The notes under the pieces were generated by a model that worked only from the letters and a program-made list of their open reading frames with translations, ran no database searches and had not been told where the DNA came from. Made by a program: the position numbers and the translations under genes. Below are positions 1 to 10,871 of a stretch of DNA of 64,000 bases, piece by piece. The stretch's first letter is position 1; every line of letters starts with the position of its first letter. The DNA comes from Erwinia sp. E_sp_B01_1 (GTDB lineage Bacteria; Pseudomonadota; Gammaproteobacteria; Enterobacterales; Enterobacteriaceae): the NCBI RefSeq assembly GCF_036865545.1, contig NZ_CP142208.1, forward strand, positions 2,914,001-2,978,000. The letters are read 5' to 3'.

Positions 1-146
1 GTCATCACGCGATCCACCGCCAGGCCAAGTTGCCGATCGATCTGCTGGCACTGAAGTTCATCACTGCCCTCTCCCCGGCGCAGGCTTTCCTGGAGTTGAT
101 GCGCGGCTTCAATCGCTTTCTCGCCCCCCTTGACGGCAACGTACAT
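1..146 (-). CDS. phnI: PhnI, C-P lyase subunit (partial, 5' end only)
   Basis: The first 48 or so codons of PhnI, a core subunit of the carbon-phosphorus lyase complex that attaches phosphonate to ATP. The start reads MYVAVKGGEKAIEAA, the familiar PhnI N-terminus, and the gene runs off the left edge of the window. Its ATG overlaps the phnH stop codon (ATGA), as expected for a tightly coupled phn operon. The call rests on the short N-terminal match plus gene order. Confidence 0.88.
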   Translation of the reverse strand, partial: MYVAVKGGEKAIEAAHQLQESLRRGEGSDELQCQQIDRQLGLAVDRVM

Positions 147-721
147 CAGCAGACCCTCACATCAGTGGTGCGTGGCAGCGCCATCATGTTTTCCCCACAG
201 GTGAAGATCAGGTCGATTCCCTGCGGGAAACTGTGCGGGCGCTCGCGCAGATATTGCAGCACGCTTTCCGGCAGCTGCGGCGCAATGGCGCGGGATTCCA
301 TCAGGCCAGGTCCACTGAGGCGCAGCGTCAGGCCGCCGTTGAGGCTGGGGACTTCAATGATGATGGTGGTGCTTTTCTCGGGCGAGAGGTTATCGCCGGG
401 CGAGAACTGCTGAATGGGGGTATCGGATTTAGCATGAAGCAAAGCAAAGGGCGCGTCCGTCTGCTCAGTCACTGGCGCACCGGTATGAAAACGCAGGTTG
501 GTCAGCAGTGCTTCATTGCTCAGCGTGCTGTCCAGATACAGCGGCGTTTCACGATCCACCAGCGTCATCAGTACGGCGGTTGCAGCGGAAGAAGCCATTC
601 CCCACGCGGGAAGCTGCGGCAGGGAAACCATCACGCCGGGTTCGCTCATCGCTTTGAGGATACGGCGGAAGGCCTGTTGTGAATCGGCTACAGGATGGGT
701 AAAGCTGGCCAGTAAGGTCAT
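146..721 (-). CDS. phnH: PhnH, C-P lyase complex subunit
   Basis: 191-residue PhnH, a structural subunit of the cytoplasmic PhnGHIJ carbon-phosphorus lyase core, which releases phosphorus from alkylphosphonates. The N-terminus (FTHPVADSQQAFRRILKAMS) is typical of the family and the length matches the usual ~194 residues. It lies between phnG and phnI, with 4-nt ATGA overlaps on both sides, which implies translational coupling. Nothing in the frame is broken. Assignment by family resemblance and operon order. Confidence 0.93.
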   Translation of the reverse strand: MTLLASFTHPVADSQQAFRRILKAMSEPGVMVSLPQLPAWGMASSAATAVLMTLVDRETPLYLDSTLSNEALLTNLRFHTGAPVTEQTDAPFALLHAKSDTPIQQFSPGDNLSPEKSTTIIIEVPSLNGGLTLRLSGPGLMESRAIAPQLPESVLQYLRERPHSFPQGIDLIFTCGENMMALPRTTDVRVC

Positions 722-1167
722 CAGTTGTCTCCCCGGACAAGGGTGAAGAAGTCGACACGGCTGCTGGCGATTTCGCGGGCGCGCAGGGTAAGTTGCTCCT
801 GGCGCGCGGCGGCCAGCGGCGTGATGATTTTTTGCTGTATCAGCTCCGCGCTGCTGCTTTGTTGCAGCAGGGCATCCAGCAGGGCACAGAGTTCAGCGTG
901 TTCTTTATTGCGGGTGAGCACGTAGCTGTAGCCACAGATGCCCCCCTCCAGCCGCACCACGGCGCGGGTCACGGTGGTGTCCCCCAGAATAAAGCGACGA
1001 CCGGTGCCGCCCATCCGCGCCTGCAACCGGGTCAGACCGGTTTCGGGTGCGCGCAGACGCTCATAGTGCGGGTGAAGATTCAGCGGTTGCCAGTGAGCCA
1101 GCAGCCGTGCAGGCTGGCTGTGGGCGAGAACGGAAAGCCAGCGCTGTCTTGCCTTGAGTGCGTCCAT
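721..1167 (-). CDS. phnG: PhnG, C-P lyase complex subunit
   Basis: 148-residue PhnG, a small subunit of the C-P lyase core complex that with PhnH, PhnI and PhnL transfers the phosphonate to ATP. The features ARQRWLSVLAHS at the start and the central RRFILGDTTVTRAVVRL stretch are family hallmarks. The ATG overlaps the last base of the phnF stop (TAATG) and its stop overlaps phnH. Length and frame look normal. Confidence 0.93.
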   Translation of the reverse strand: MDALKARQRWLSVLAHSQPARLLAHWQPLNLHPHYERLRAPETGLTRLQARMGGTGRRFILGDTTVTRAVVRLEGGICGYSYVLTRNKEHAELCALLDALLQQSSSAELIQQKIITPLAAARQEQLTLRAREIASSRVDFFTLVRGDN

Positions 1168-1883
1168 TAATGCTCCAGCGTCAGTTCGATCATATCGGCA
1201 CGCGCCAGGCTGACGGAGTATTCCGCCAGCTGACTGTCGCCGGTGATATTCAGCGTGCGCACGCTCAGCAGCGGAGAGTTCAGCGCTACTTCCAGCAGCC
1301 TGCTCTCTTTTGCCTGGGCGCGGCGCGCAGTGATTCGGGTCTGTTTACGTGATAAAGAGAGCGACAGTTCCTGCTGCATAAAGTCATGCAGCGAGCCGCT
1401 GTTGAATTTTTGCAGCGTCGGCCACCAGCTCAGGTCAGCGAGGTAATGGTTGATCACGCAGACCGGCACGCCATTAACCCGGCGCAGCGTCCGCAGATGA
1501 ATCACCGTTTCGCCTTCCACGCAGCCAAGCGCTGCCGCAATTTCTGCGTTGCAGGGCCGCAGCACGGCCAGCAGACGCTCGCTGGTGGGATGGCTCCCCT
1601 GCTCCATCAGGTTCTGACTGAAGCGGGCCTGAGCATGCAGCGGATAGTTATACGGGCGCATCAGCACCAGAATGCCCACGCCCTGACGGCGCTGAACCAG
1701 GCCTTTATTGACCAGTTCATCCACCGCACGGCGCAGCGTGTGGCGGTTCACCGCATAACGCTCAGCGAGCAGTTTTTCAGAAGGAAGGTATTCGCCACAG
1801 CGATACTGGTGGCTCAGCTCCGCCTCCAGCTGGGCGGCGATAGCCTGATATACAGTGGTCGGATGTCTGGACAGGTTCTGCAT
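1167..1883 (-). CDS. phnF: PhnF, GntR/HutC-family regulator of the phn operon
   Basis: A GntR-type repressor with an N-terminal winged helix (residues ~10-75, containing EKLLAERYAVNRHTLRRAV) and a C-terminal UTRA ligand-binding domain that ends ADMIELTLEH, as in E. coli PhnF. It is the first gene of the phnFGHI run. I chose the ATG at 1883 (MQNLSRHPTT) because it aligns with the E. coli start; an in-frame ATG at 1901 would add six residues. It probably responds to a phosphonate-derived ligand (inference from the family). Confidence 0.9.
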   Translation of the reverse strand: MQNLSRHPTTVYQAIAAQLEAELSHQYRCGEYLPSEKLLAERYAVNRHTLRRAVDELVNKGLVQRRQGVGILVLMRPYNYPLHAQARFSQNLMEQGSHPTSERLLAVLRPCNAEIAAALGCVEGETVIHLRTLRRVNGVPVCVINHYLADLSWWPTLQKFNSGSLHDFMQQELSLSLSRKQTRITARRAQAKESRLLEVALNSPLLSVRTLNITGDSQLAEYSVSLARADMIELTLEH

Positions 1884-1965
1884 ATAAAAATCCTCAATCA
1901 CCGGGAGGAGGCTCAGGACGCTGAGGCAAAACCCGGCGACCTGACTTTTTCAATGCAGGTATGTT

Positions 1966-1983
1966 GGCGTGAGAATATGACAG
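1966..1983 (-). promoter_or_regulatory. Possible PhoB box upstream of phnF
   Basis: Read on the minus strand this stretch begins CTGTCATATTC, matching the first 11-bp unit of a PhoB box; the second unit is poor. It lies about 85-100 bp upstream of phnF. phn operons are phosphate-starvation controlled in enterics, so the position is sensible, but the match is only half convincing. Confidence 0.3.
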
Positions 1984-2026
1984 CGCGGTTAACGCGCCGT
2001 GTCCGGGAGATGAATTTGGCTGGTAA

Positions 2027-2070
2027 GGGGTCTGACGCTCAGTGGAACAAAAACTCACGTTAAGAGATTT
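2027..2070 (+). repeat. pMB1/ColE1-origin-flank-like sequence, left copy
   Basis: From memory of the pMB1/pBR322 origin flank, this stretch (core GGTCTGACGCTCAGTGGAAC, then a run ending CTCACGTTAAG) matches over about 43 bases with about two differences. A diverged inverted copy lies at 5908-5939. It sits in the gap between phnF and the effector island. It could be a dispersed enterobacterial repeat also captured by ColE1-type plasmids, or a scar of plasmid-borne DNA. Confidence 0.7.
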
Positions 2071-2113
2071 CGACAGTACTTAAAGGACCCTGTACGGCTC
2101 CTTGTCAGTGGCC

Positions 2114-2769
2114 TTACCAGTTACCATAGGGATATGTTTTACCCTTAATAAAACCAGGAGTGTCACCGTAATATTTATATCCATCAGGGTGCCTGGTTAT
2201 CCCTTTGCAAATATCCAGTTTATCTCCAGACACTGTTTTCATAACTGATGGCGTTACACGATAATTAGGCTCAAATCCTATGCCCTGTAGCCAGACAGCC
2301 ACCTTTCATTCCGGTGCCAGACCAATTTGCAAGGTGTCATAGGCATTATTATACGGATCACTTTTCCCGCTGGGACTGCGCATCTTTTCCACAACGGCTG
2401 CGGATTAAGTGAGATGCGTTTCATACACCTTTTTATCAATGATGGAATCCCAGCAAAAAAGAATATGTTTAGGAGGACGCTCAACATGATTCCAGTAGCC
2501 TCCGGGGGGCGATCCTTGTCATTCCACTCACCGATAACTTTAGGCAGAGCGGGGGTACTGTTCAGCGTATTAAACCGATAAATCGTTCCGTCAGCATCCT
2601 GAACAACGGCAAACGTCACCAGCGCAGGTAGCGCCTTCGGCGTGAAAAAATCAAATTTCCACTCGGTGGCCACATCGCTTTTAGCGGCAACGGCATTGGG
2701 CTGACCGACACCGTTGCAGGCTGTCAGCGCCAGTACCGAAAGCAGCCCTGCCAGACGAGTTATTTCCAT
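2114..2769 (-). pseudogene. Degenerate second copy of the Tli-like lipoprotein immunity gene
   Basis: A broken paralogue of the gene at 2970-3616. The N-terminus has a lipoprotein signal peptide with an LTAC lipobox. The frame is lost at a six-G run (2504-2509); adding one base would restore similarity to the neighbour. Further on, in the restored frame, there are two nonsense codons (one replacing Leu after ETHLT, one replacing Gly before KVAVW). The last ~60 codons (VAVWLQGIGFEP... ending YPYGNW) are intact and end at 2114. The homopolymer shift may be technical, but the two substitutions suggest a genuine pseudogene. Confidence 0.75.
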
Positions 2770-2898
2770 GTTTTATTCCCGTCCATATCGTAGACCGTCC
2801 GCTGCCAGCGCACGTCCGGTCGGTTGGTAAAGGTCACCAGCTTCGCCGGTTTGACCGCCCCGGTGACCATTCCCTGACCGTCCCGCACCACGCTGTTC
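2766..2898 (-). repeat. Duplicated 3' tail of the effector gene
   Basis: This segment is nearly identical to 3613-3745, the last ~43 codons of the effector gene. Read on the minus strand it still encodes the effector C-terminus (RPDVRWQRTVYDMDGNKTWK, then stop). It overlaps the degenerate immunity copy by a few bases exactly as in the intact pair. The unit 'effector tail plus immunity gene' has therefore been tandemly duplicated. The junction is near 2898, where similarity stops abruptly. Confidence 0.85.
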
Positions 2899-2930
2899 GT
2901 TAAGGCTAAAAATTGACCACCAAGCCCCAG

Positions 2931-2957
2931 GAGAATCTTGGGAAGATCCTCCTGGGT
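2931..2957 (-). terminator. Stem-loop downstream of immunity copy A (weak terminator)
   Basis: Near-perfect inverted arms (CCCAGGAG-AATCT / AGATCCTCCTGGG) form a strong hairpin just beyond the stop at 2970. No T-run follows immediately on the minus strand, so termination would be weak or factor-dependent. It could also mark the duplication junction. Confidence 0.4.
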
Positions 2958-2969
2958 TTAATAAGTTGC

Positions 2970-3616
2970 TTACCAACTACCGTAAGGATATTTTTTCCCT
3001 TTGATAAAATCTTTTATATCTTTTCCGTACTCATAGCCGTTAGAAAACCGCGTTATTCCTTTGCAAATATCCAGTTTATCTCCAGACACTGTTTTCATAA
3101 CTGATGGCGTTACGCGATAACTAAGTTCCCCCTGGCTACCCCACTTAACCAGACAGCCACCTTTCCTTCCGGAGCCAGTCCAATTTGCACGGCATTGTGT
3201 GGATAATGTTCCCCATCAGGATTCTGCATTTTTTCCACAACGCTCTCAGGGAGGGTCAGGTGGGTTTCATACACCTTTTTATCTATCACCGAGTCCCAGC
3301 AAAAAAGAATATGCTTTGGGGCGCTATCAACGTGATTCCAGTGCCCGTTGAGGGCGCGAGCACTATCGTTCCATTCACCAATCACGCCATTCAGGGCCTT
3401 CGTGCTGTCGAGAGTATTAAAGCGATAAATCGTCCCATCAGTCCCCAGGACAACGGCAAACGTTACCACTGCGGGCAGTGCCTTAGGCGTGAAAAAATTA
3501 AATTTCCACTCGTTGGGCACATCGATTTTGACGGCAGCAGCGTCAGGCTGGACCGCACCGTGGCAGGCCGTCAGCGCCAGTACCGAAAGCAGCCCGTCCA
3601 GACGGGTTATTTCCAT
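2970..3616 (-). CDS. Tli1-like periplasmic lipoprotein immunity protein (apparent frameshift near the 3' end)
   Basis: A secreted lipoprotein (signal peptide ending LTAC, residues 1-18) encoded directly after the DUF2235 effector. The genes overlap by 10 nt (ATGGAAATAA), so they are probably translationally coupled. Tle1 phospholipases are neutralised in the periplasm by lipoprotein Tli1 partners, and the position fits that role. As written, the frame ends at 3110 after GVARGNLVIA. One extra base in a five-C run at 3128-3132 would continue it into VTPSVMKTVSGDKLDICKGI and end at 2970, matching the tail of the paralogue at 2114. The run may be miscalled. The domain has no name I can give. Confidence 0.72.
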
Positions 3617-5478
3617 GTTTTATTCCCATCCATATCGTAGACCGTCCGCTGCCAGCGCACGTCCGGTCGGTTGGTAAAGGTCACCAGCTTCGCCGGTTTG
3701 ACCGCCCCGGTGACCATTCCCTGACCGTCTCTTATCACGCTGTTCCAGTTGGCCGAGCAGTGCAGATAGCGTTCCGCCAGCGCATGGATTTCCGGGGTGG
3801 TGAATCCGGTAGCAGACTGACCGCTACGGATGGCACGACCCATCACTATCGCTTTTTCACACAGGCTGTTTAACTCAGATCGCAATGACAGATTGTCATC
3901 TTTAGGCTGTATAGGATCGAATACCACACCCGCATCCTGCGCCGCGTCGAGCATTACCCGCAGCACCACCTTCGACCAGTCGTTACGCGTCGGCCTGTCG
4001 ATGATTAGCGCCGCGCCGCTGCGCTTTTGCAGCGTGCCGTAGCGGTCGGCGGGCATTCTGCCGTCATGCCAGGTATCCGCACTCACCGCCACCGCATTCA
4101 GCAGCGGCGATATCGCCGGATAACCATCCATCGCTTTAAGCTGCATGCAGGTCTGCCGGTAAATTCGCGTTTCCGTATCCGGGGTGGAAAGCGGCACGGT
4201 TTGAAACTGCGGTCGGGTCAGAAAACAGGCTTCATGCTCGTCAGGGTTGTAGCCGCCGCCAATATCAGAGTGTACACCGGGCAGCGCCAGCTCCGGCCAC
4301 GCCGGTTTTACGCTGTTCAGCGCGAAGTTAAAACGGCACTCGTGCTGCGCGGTGATGTGGAAAACCTTCTCCGCAACGCCCGGGCGCAGCACCAGATTAA
4401 CCTCGCCGGTGTCCGCACTGTGCGGGTTGAGGCCGTTAACCGGCGTTCCGATAGCGGCCACGGTGTCAAATATCCCCAGAAAGCGGGTTTTACCGCCGGG
4501 CGTACCGGAAAATTCAGTGCCAGCCAGTCCGCTCTTAATCGCCGCAATAATCGCGCTGTCCTGACTGAATACCCGGTTGGCAAAATGCCGCGCCGCCGCC
4601 GCGCCGCGACTGAACCCGAATATATCAAACTGCAATTCCCTGATAAGTCCGACATCTGTTTCGGATGGCCTGGCTAAATAGTCTTTGATAGCGGCAACCA
4701 GCGCGGTGACCGCCTTGTCGGTTTTTCTCACCACGCCGGTGTTACCCCGACCGGTGCCCATCCCGTAGGCGCTGTCACCTTCCCCGCTTTCCGTGCCGAT
4801 CCCCTCAATATAAATCGCCTGCTGCCCTTGCGTTCCGTCATCGGGGAAATCGGTGGTATACAGCGTATTGAGCCAGTGCACGTTGGTGTAATAGCCGAGA
4901 TAACTGCCGGCTGCGGTGCCGCTGTGACCCCGCTTTATCCGGGTGCATTGAATTAAAGCAGACTGAGCGTCTGCATCATTCATCCCAAAATGCTCACCGG
5001 TGCAGGCCTTTTGACGGTCTGCACTGTTATCCGCGTTGTTGCCGGTGCCGTCGAAAAATACGCCAATGGTCAGCGTGATCTCACGTTTCTTTTTCTTCGC
5101 CGCCTGCGCGTGCTGCTCCGGCTCGTCTTTATGCCGGGCGCTTTGCCCGAATTGTGTGGCATCTGCCGTAGGAACTGAAAGAGATCCTACAGCCTGGGTC
5201 GACTCTTTTTCATAGCTGTCCGTAATGGAAGGGATAAGCTGTGACCGACAGGGGCAGCCGCTGACGCTATCCAGCGACCCGGCCAGCGCACGCCCCTCGT
5301 CCCACATATCGTAAACGCCTCCATGAATTTCATAAGCCCCCGGATGTTTACCGCAGGATACCAGATCCCCCTCACGGGCACCGGCAACGCCATACCAGCT
5401 GAATGACTGATCGCCCGTCAGGATTTGACCACCACAGGTAGTTTTGTCACCAAGACGAAGAAAATATCCTGTTGCCAT
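3607..5478 (-). CDS. PAAR-like/DUF2235 type VI secretion phospholipase effector (Tle1-like)
   Basis: 623 residues in two parts. Residues ~1-95 are PAAR-like (short Gly-rich repeats such as GDKTTCGGQILTGD, with Cys/His positions at C15, C42, H45 and H52), typical of the T6SS spike tip. Residues ~133-560 are a DUF2235 alpha/beta hydrolase: FFDGTGNN (141-148), nucleophile elbow GFSRG with Ser290, IFDTVAAIG (Asp338), and HSDIGGGY with His403 and Asp405, which gives a plausible Ser-Asp-His triad. Tle1-family members are phospholipases delivered into target cells. The start is supported by AAGGA upstream. No T6SS structural genes are in the window, so this is an orphan cargo with its immunity gene downstream. 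Confidence 0.88.
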   Translation of the reverse strand: MATGYFLRLGDKTTCGGQILTGDQSFSWYGVAGAREGDLVSCGKHPGAYEIHGGVYDMWDEGRALAGSLDSVSGCPCRSQLIPSITDSYEKESTQAVGSLSVPTADATQFGQSARHKDEPEQHAQAAKKKKREITLTIGVFFDGTGNNADNSADRQKACTGEHFGMNDADAQSALIQCTRIKRGHSGTAAGSYLGYYTNVHWLNTLYTTDFPDDGTQGQQAIYIEGIGTESGEGDSAYGMGTGRGNTGVVRKTDKAVTALVAAIKDYLARPSETDVGLIRELQFDIFGFSRGAAAARHFANRVFSQDSAIIAAIKSGLAGTEFSGTPGGKTRFLGIFDTVAAIGTPVNGLNPHSADTGEVNLVLRPGVAEKVFHITAQHECRFNFALNSVKPAWPELALPGVHSDIGGGYNPDEHEACFLTRPQFQTVPLSTPDTETRIYRQTCMQLKAMDGYPAISPLLNAVAVSADTWHDGRMPADRYGTLQKRSGAALIIDRPTRNDWSKVVLRVMLDAAQDAGVVFDPIQPKDDNLSLRSELNSLCEKAIVMGRAIRSGQSATGFTTPEIHALAERYLHCSANWNSVIRDGQGMVTGAVKPAKLVTFTNRPDVRWQRTVYDMDGNKTWK

Positions 5479-5489
5479 CGCCAGTATCC

Positions 5490-5639
5490 TTATTTTAAAA
5501 AGCCGTCAGAGGGAACTGTTCCTGCCCGGACTATTTTCCTGACCTTGCCCATTCCGGCGAATTGTTCAGTGGTGAAGGGTGACGATTCAAATGCCGACAG
5601 CATTTCTGGGGTAAGTTCGTGGGAGTACTGTATTTCCAT
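5490..5639 (-). CDS. Small hypothetical protein upstream of the effector
   Basis: A 49-codon frame beginning MEIQYSHELTPEMLSAFESS with a good AGAGGG ribosome-binding site, ending 11 nt before the effector ATG. The spacing suggests one transcript. I recognise no domain; it has no signal peptide or membrane segment. It could be a small chaperone or adaptor, or the remnant of a longer gene. Confidence 0.5.
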   Translation of the reverse strand: MEIQYSHELTPEMLSAFESSPFTTEQFAGMGKVRKIVRAGTVPSDGFLK

Positions 5640-6215
5640 ATCAAATCCCTCTTTTCCTTGTGGGTTAAGTGCGTATAGTAACCAGAAGTAATCACTTAAC
5701 CAAAATTTAATGCCGTCATCCGGACGCGCTCAGCTGCTTTCCCGTCTTCCTGAATTTAAGGGTAATCATCCTGTTCCCCATTTTTCCGGTCCCCGCCTGG
5801 TTATGGACATATTGATATGCCCGGCCATTATTCCTTTACGCTGGCAGAACAGCTGACAAAAGGGCATCTGAGGCCATTAAAAGTGGCGTCAGATCAGGAC
5901 AATATTGCTCAACGTTAGTTTTTTTCACTGAGCGTCAGCCTCCGGTTAACGCGGAAAGCAAACATGATGCTGAACAATCCTGTAAATATTAACGCCATAA
6001 TTTCCCTTGCCTTACCATGGTTTAGGCAGTAAGACCAAAAGCTACACCTGAGCATTAACGAAATTTCTGAGTTCGTTTTACCAAATGCCTGAAGAGGAAT
6101 TATTATGCGTATGAAAGTTGTGCAGTAACGGCAGATGATGAAATGGCTGCTTCTTCACTTTCAATAAGGACGTCAACATAGCGGTGAGTATTTTATGCGG
6201 TTACAGAGCAGCATA
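5640..6215. other. Gene-poor stretch between effector island and lac operon
   Basis: No convincing complete gene. On the plus strand a fragment ending at 5918 reads HYSFTLAEQLTKGHLRPLKV and then runs to a stop, which looks like a protein tail, but I see no start and no recognised family. The fragment ends exactly where the inverted repeat copy (5908-5939) begins. The rest shows nothing I can name. Confidence 0.4.
5908..5939 (-). repeat. pMB1-flank-like sequence, right copy (inverted)
   Basis: The reverse complement reads GCTGACGCTCAGTG, an A-run, then CTAACGTTGAG. That matches the left copy at 2031-2064 except for a 2-base gap and a handful of substitutions. The two copies face each other across the effector/immunity cassette. 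Confidence 0.6.
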
Positions 6216-6240
6216 GAAAAACCGGCCTTAAGCCGGTTCA
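6216..6240 (-). terminator. Intrinsic terminator of lacZY
   Basis: On the minus strand GAACCGGC-TTAAG-GCCGGTT is followed by TTTTTC, a classic stem-loop and T-run, 30 bp past the lacY stop. Confidence 0.85.
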
Positions 6241-6269
6241 GATAGAGAGTAGTGACAGCTGGAAGTGCC

Positions 6270-7529
6270 TTAATTGCTCTCCAGCGCCACCGAACGTTGT
6301 ACGGTCCGGGAGGTCAGTGCAAAAATCGAAATCACGGTAAAGGTGGCGGTAATCAAGCCCAGGATCAGATAGGCCTGGTGAAAACCTACCGTGTCATACA
6401 TGCGACCCACCCACACCGACAGCACCACGCCAGAAAGCTGTTTGGATAAGTTAAACCCAATCAGGAACAGCGTTGCCGACAGGCGCGGGTCAAACACGCT
6501 GGAGATATATTTGAAGGTACCCACCAGCAGGAACGGCAGTTCAAACATATGCAGTGTTTTCAGCAGGATAACTTCGTAACTGGTGGTGGCGAACGAGGAG
6601 CCAATAATGCGCGCGGACATGATGGCACCGGCGATCAGCAACGCATTTTTAGCGCCAATGCGGTTGATAATGAATGGGGCAAAAAACATGATCAACCCGT
6701 TCAGCAACTCGCCGCCGGTGGTGACATAGCCAAATATCTCGGTGCCCTTCTGAGGCGAAGAGAAGAAGCTTTTAAAGAAGTTGGCGAACTGCTGATCAAA
6801 CACATCGTAAATACTGGCCACGCCAACAACATAGAGCATGAAGCCCCAGAAGCGCGGCATGGTCAGCAGCTCTGCGGCCATTTTCAGGGAAAAGCCACGC
6901 GAGTTTGCGCCCAGCTTATCTATGACCTGCGCCGTCTGACTGGCTTCGGGTTTAGATAAAAGCAGCAGCACTGCCAGCACCACGGCAAATCCGGAGGCGA
7001 TCCAGAAAGTGATATTGGGATTGATGCTGAACAGCACGCCAGTCAGTGAAGCACAAATCGCCCAGCCCACGCAGCCTGAAACACGCACGCGGCCATATTC
7101 AAACCGGTTGGTGCGGCTGACCCGCTCGATATAGGCTTCCACGGCCCCCGATCCCCCGGAGAAGACGAACCCCAGATACATCCCGCCCGCTAAGGCGCCA
7201 AGATAAATATTGTATTGCAGCAACGGCGACAGCACGTAAATAAAGAAGGGTGCAAACAGGATCAGTAAAACGACGATGCTCCACAGCAGGTGTTTTCGCA
7301 GGCCGAGCTTGTCGGCCAGCAGGCCAAATACCGGTTGAAAGACAATGGAAAACAGGGCGATGGAAGAAAAGACAATGCCGGTATCTGTTTTGGTCAGATG
7401 ATTAACGTCGGTCAGCCACACCGGGAAAAACGGGAAATAAGCCGACATGATGAAATAATAAAAAAAGAAGAACAGCATAAAATAGATAAAATTATGGCGT
7501 TCTCTTGGCGCGAGAAGAGCAAGTTTCAT
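6270..7529 (-). CDS. lacY: LacY, lactose permease
   Basis: 419-residue major facilitator symporter of the LacY family (E. coli LacY is 417). The N-terminus ([20 protein letters not shown]) is the first transmembrane helix, and twelve hydrophobic segments are apparent. It brings in beta-galactosides with protons across the inner membrane. I placed the start at 7529 ([17 protein letters not shown]) because it has an AAGGTG site upstream and matches the family; the open frame extends 35 codons further upstream into the lacZ-lacY gap. Lies 50 nt after lacZ. No lacA follows. Confidence 0.94.
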   Translation of the reverse strand: MKLALLAPRERHNFIYFMLFFFFYYFIMSAYFPFFPVWLTDVNHLTKTDTGIVFSSIALFSIVFQPVFGLLADKLGLRKHLLWSIVVLLILFAPFFIYVLSPLLQYNIYLGALAGGMYLGFVFSGGSGAVEAYIERVSRTNRFEYGRVRVSGCVGWAICASLTGVLFSINPNITFWIASGFAVVLAVLLLLSKPEASQTAQVIDKLGANSRGFSLKMAAELLTMPRFWGFMLYVVGVASIYDVFDQQFANFFKSFFSSPQKGTEIFGYVTTGGELLNGLIMFFAPFIINRIGAKNALLIAGAIMSARIIGSSFATTSYEVILLKTLHMFELPFLLVGTFKYISSVFDPRLSATLFLIGFNLSKQLSGVVLSVWVGRMYDTVGFHQAYLILGLITATFTVISIFALTSRTVQRSVALESN

Positions 7530-7579
7530 GGCATCACCTTGGGTATTGGGATACGGGGAGACGGCGTCTCCCCGGCGCA

Positions 7580-10718
<3,139 letters not shown>

Positions 10719-10836
10719 TTTTAACAATAATTAATACTGCCGCCTTTACAGAAGCAATGTGGCGATGCTGATAACATGCTCTTAATCACAGAATTAAAAT
10801 CACAACGGTTGTGTTTGTCGCGCCCACGACACAGAA

Positions 10837-10851
10837 TGTTAGCGTTAAACA
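10837..10851. promoter_or_regulatory. Second candidate LacI operator, upstream of lacI
   Basis: TGTTAGCGTTAAACA resembles the site at 10703 with one base missing, and lies 20 bp before the lacI ATG. It could allow looping and autoregulation. Weaker than the first site. Confidence 0.4.
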
Positions 10852-10871
10852 AAAATAATTCAGGATCGGAT

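Noticed and set aside
4027..4677. Long plus-strand frame opposite the effector gene (216 codons).
   Set aside because: It is antisense to clear DUF2235 coding sequence, has no ribosome-binding site and its composition is the usual high-GC shadow.
10790..10835. CRP site of lacZ.
   Set aside because: Two TCACA half-sites occur on the same strand as direct repeats; no TGTGA-N6-TCACA arrangement.
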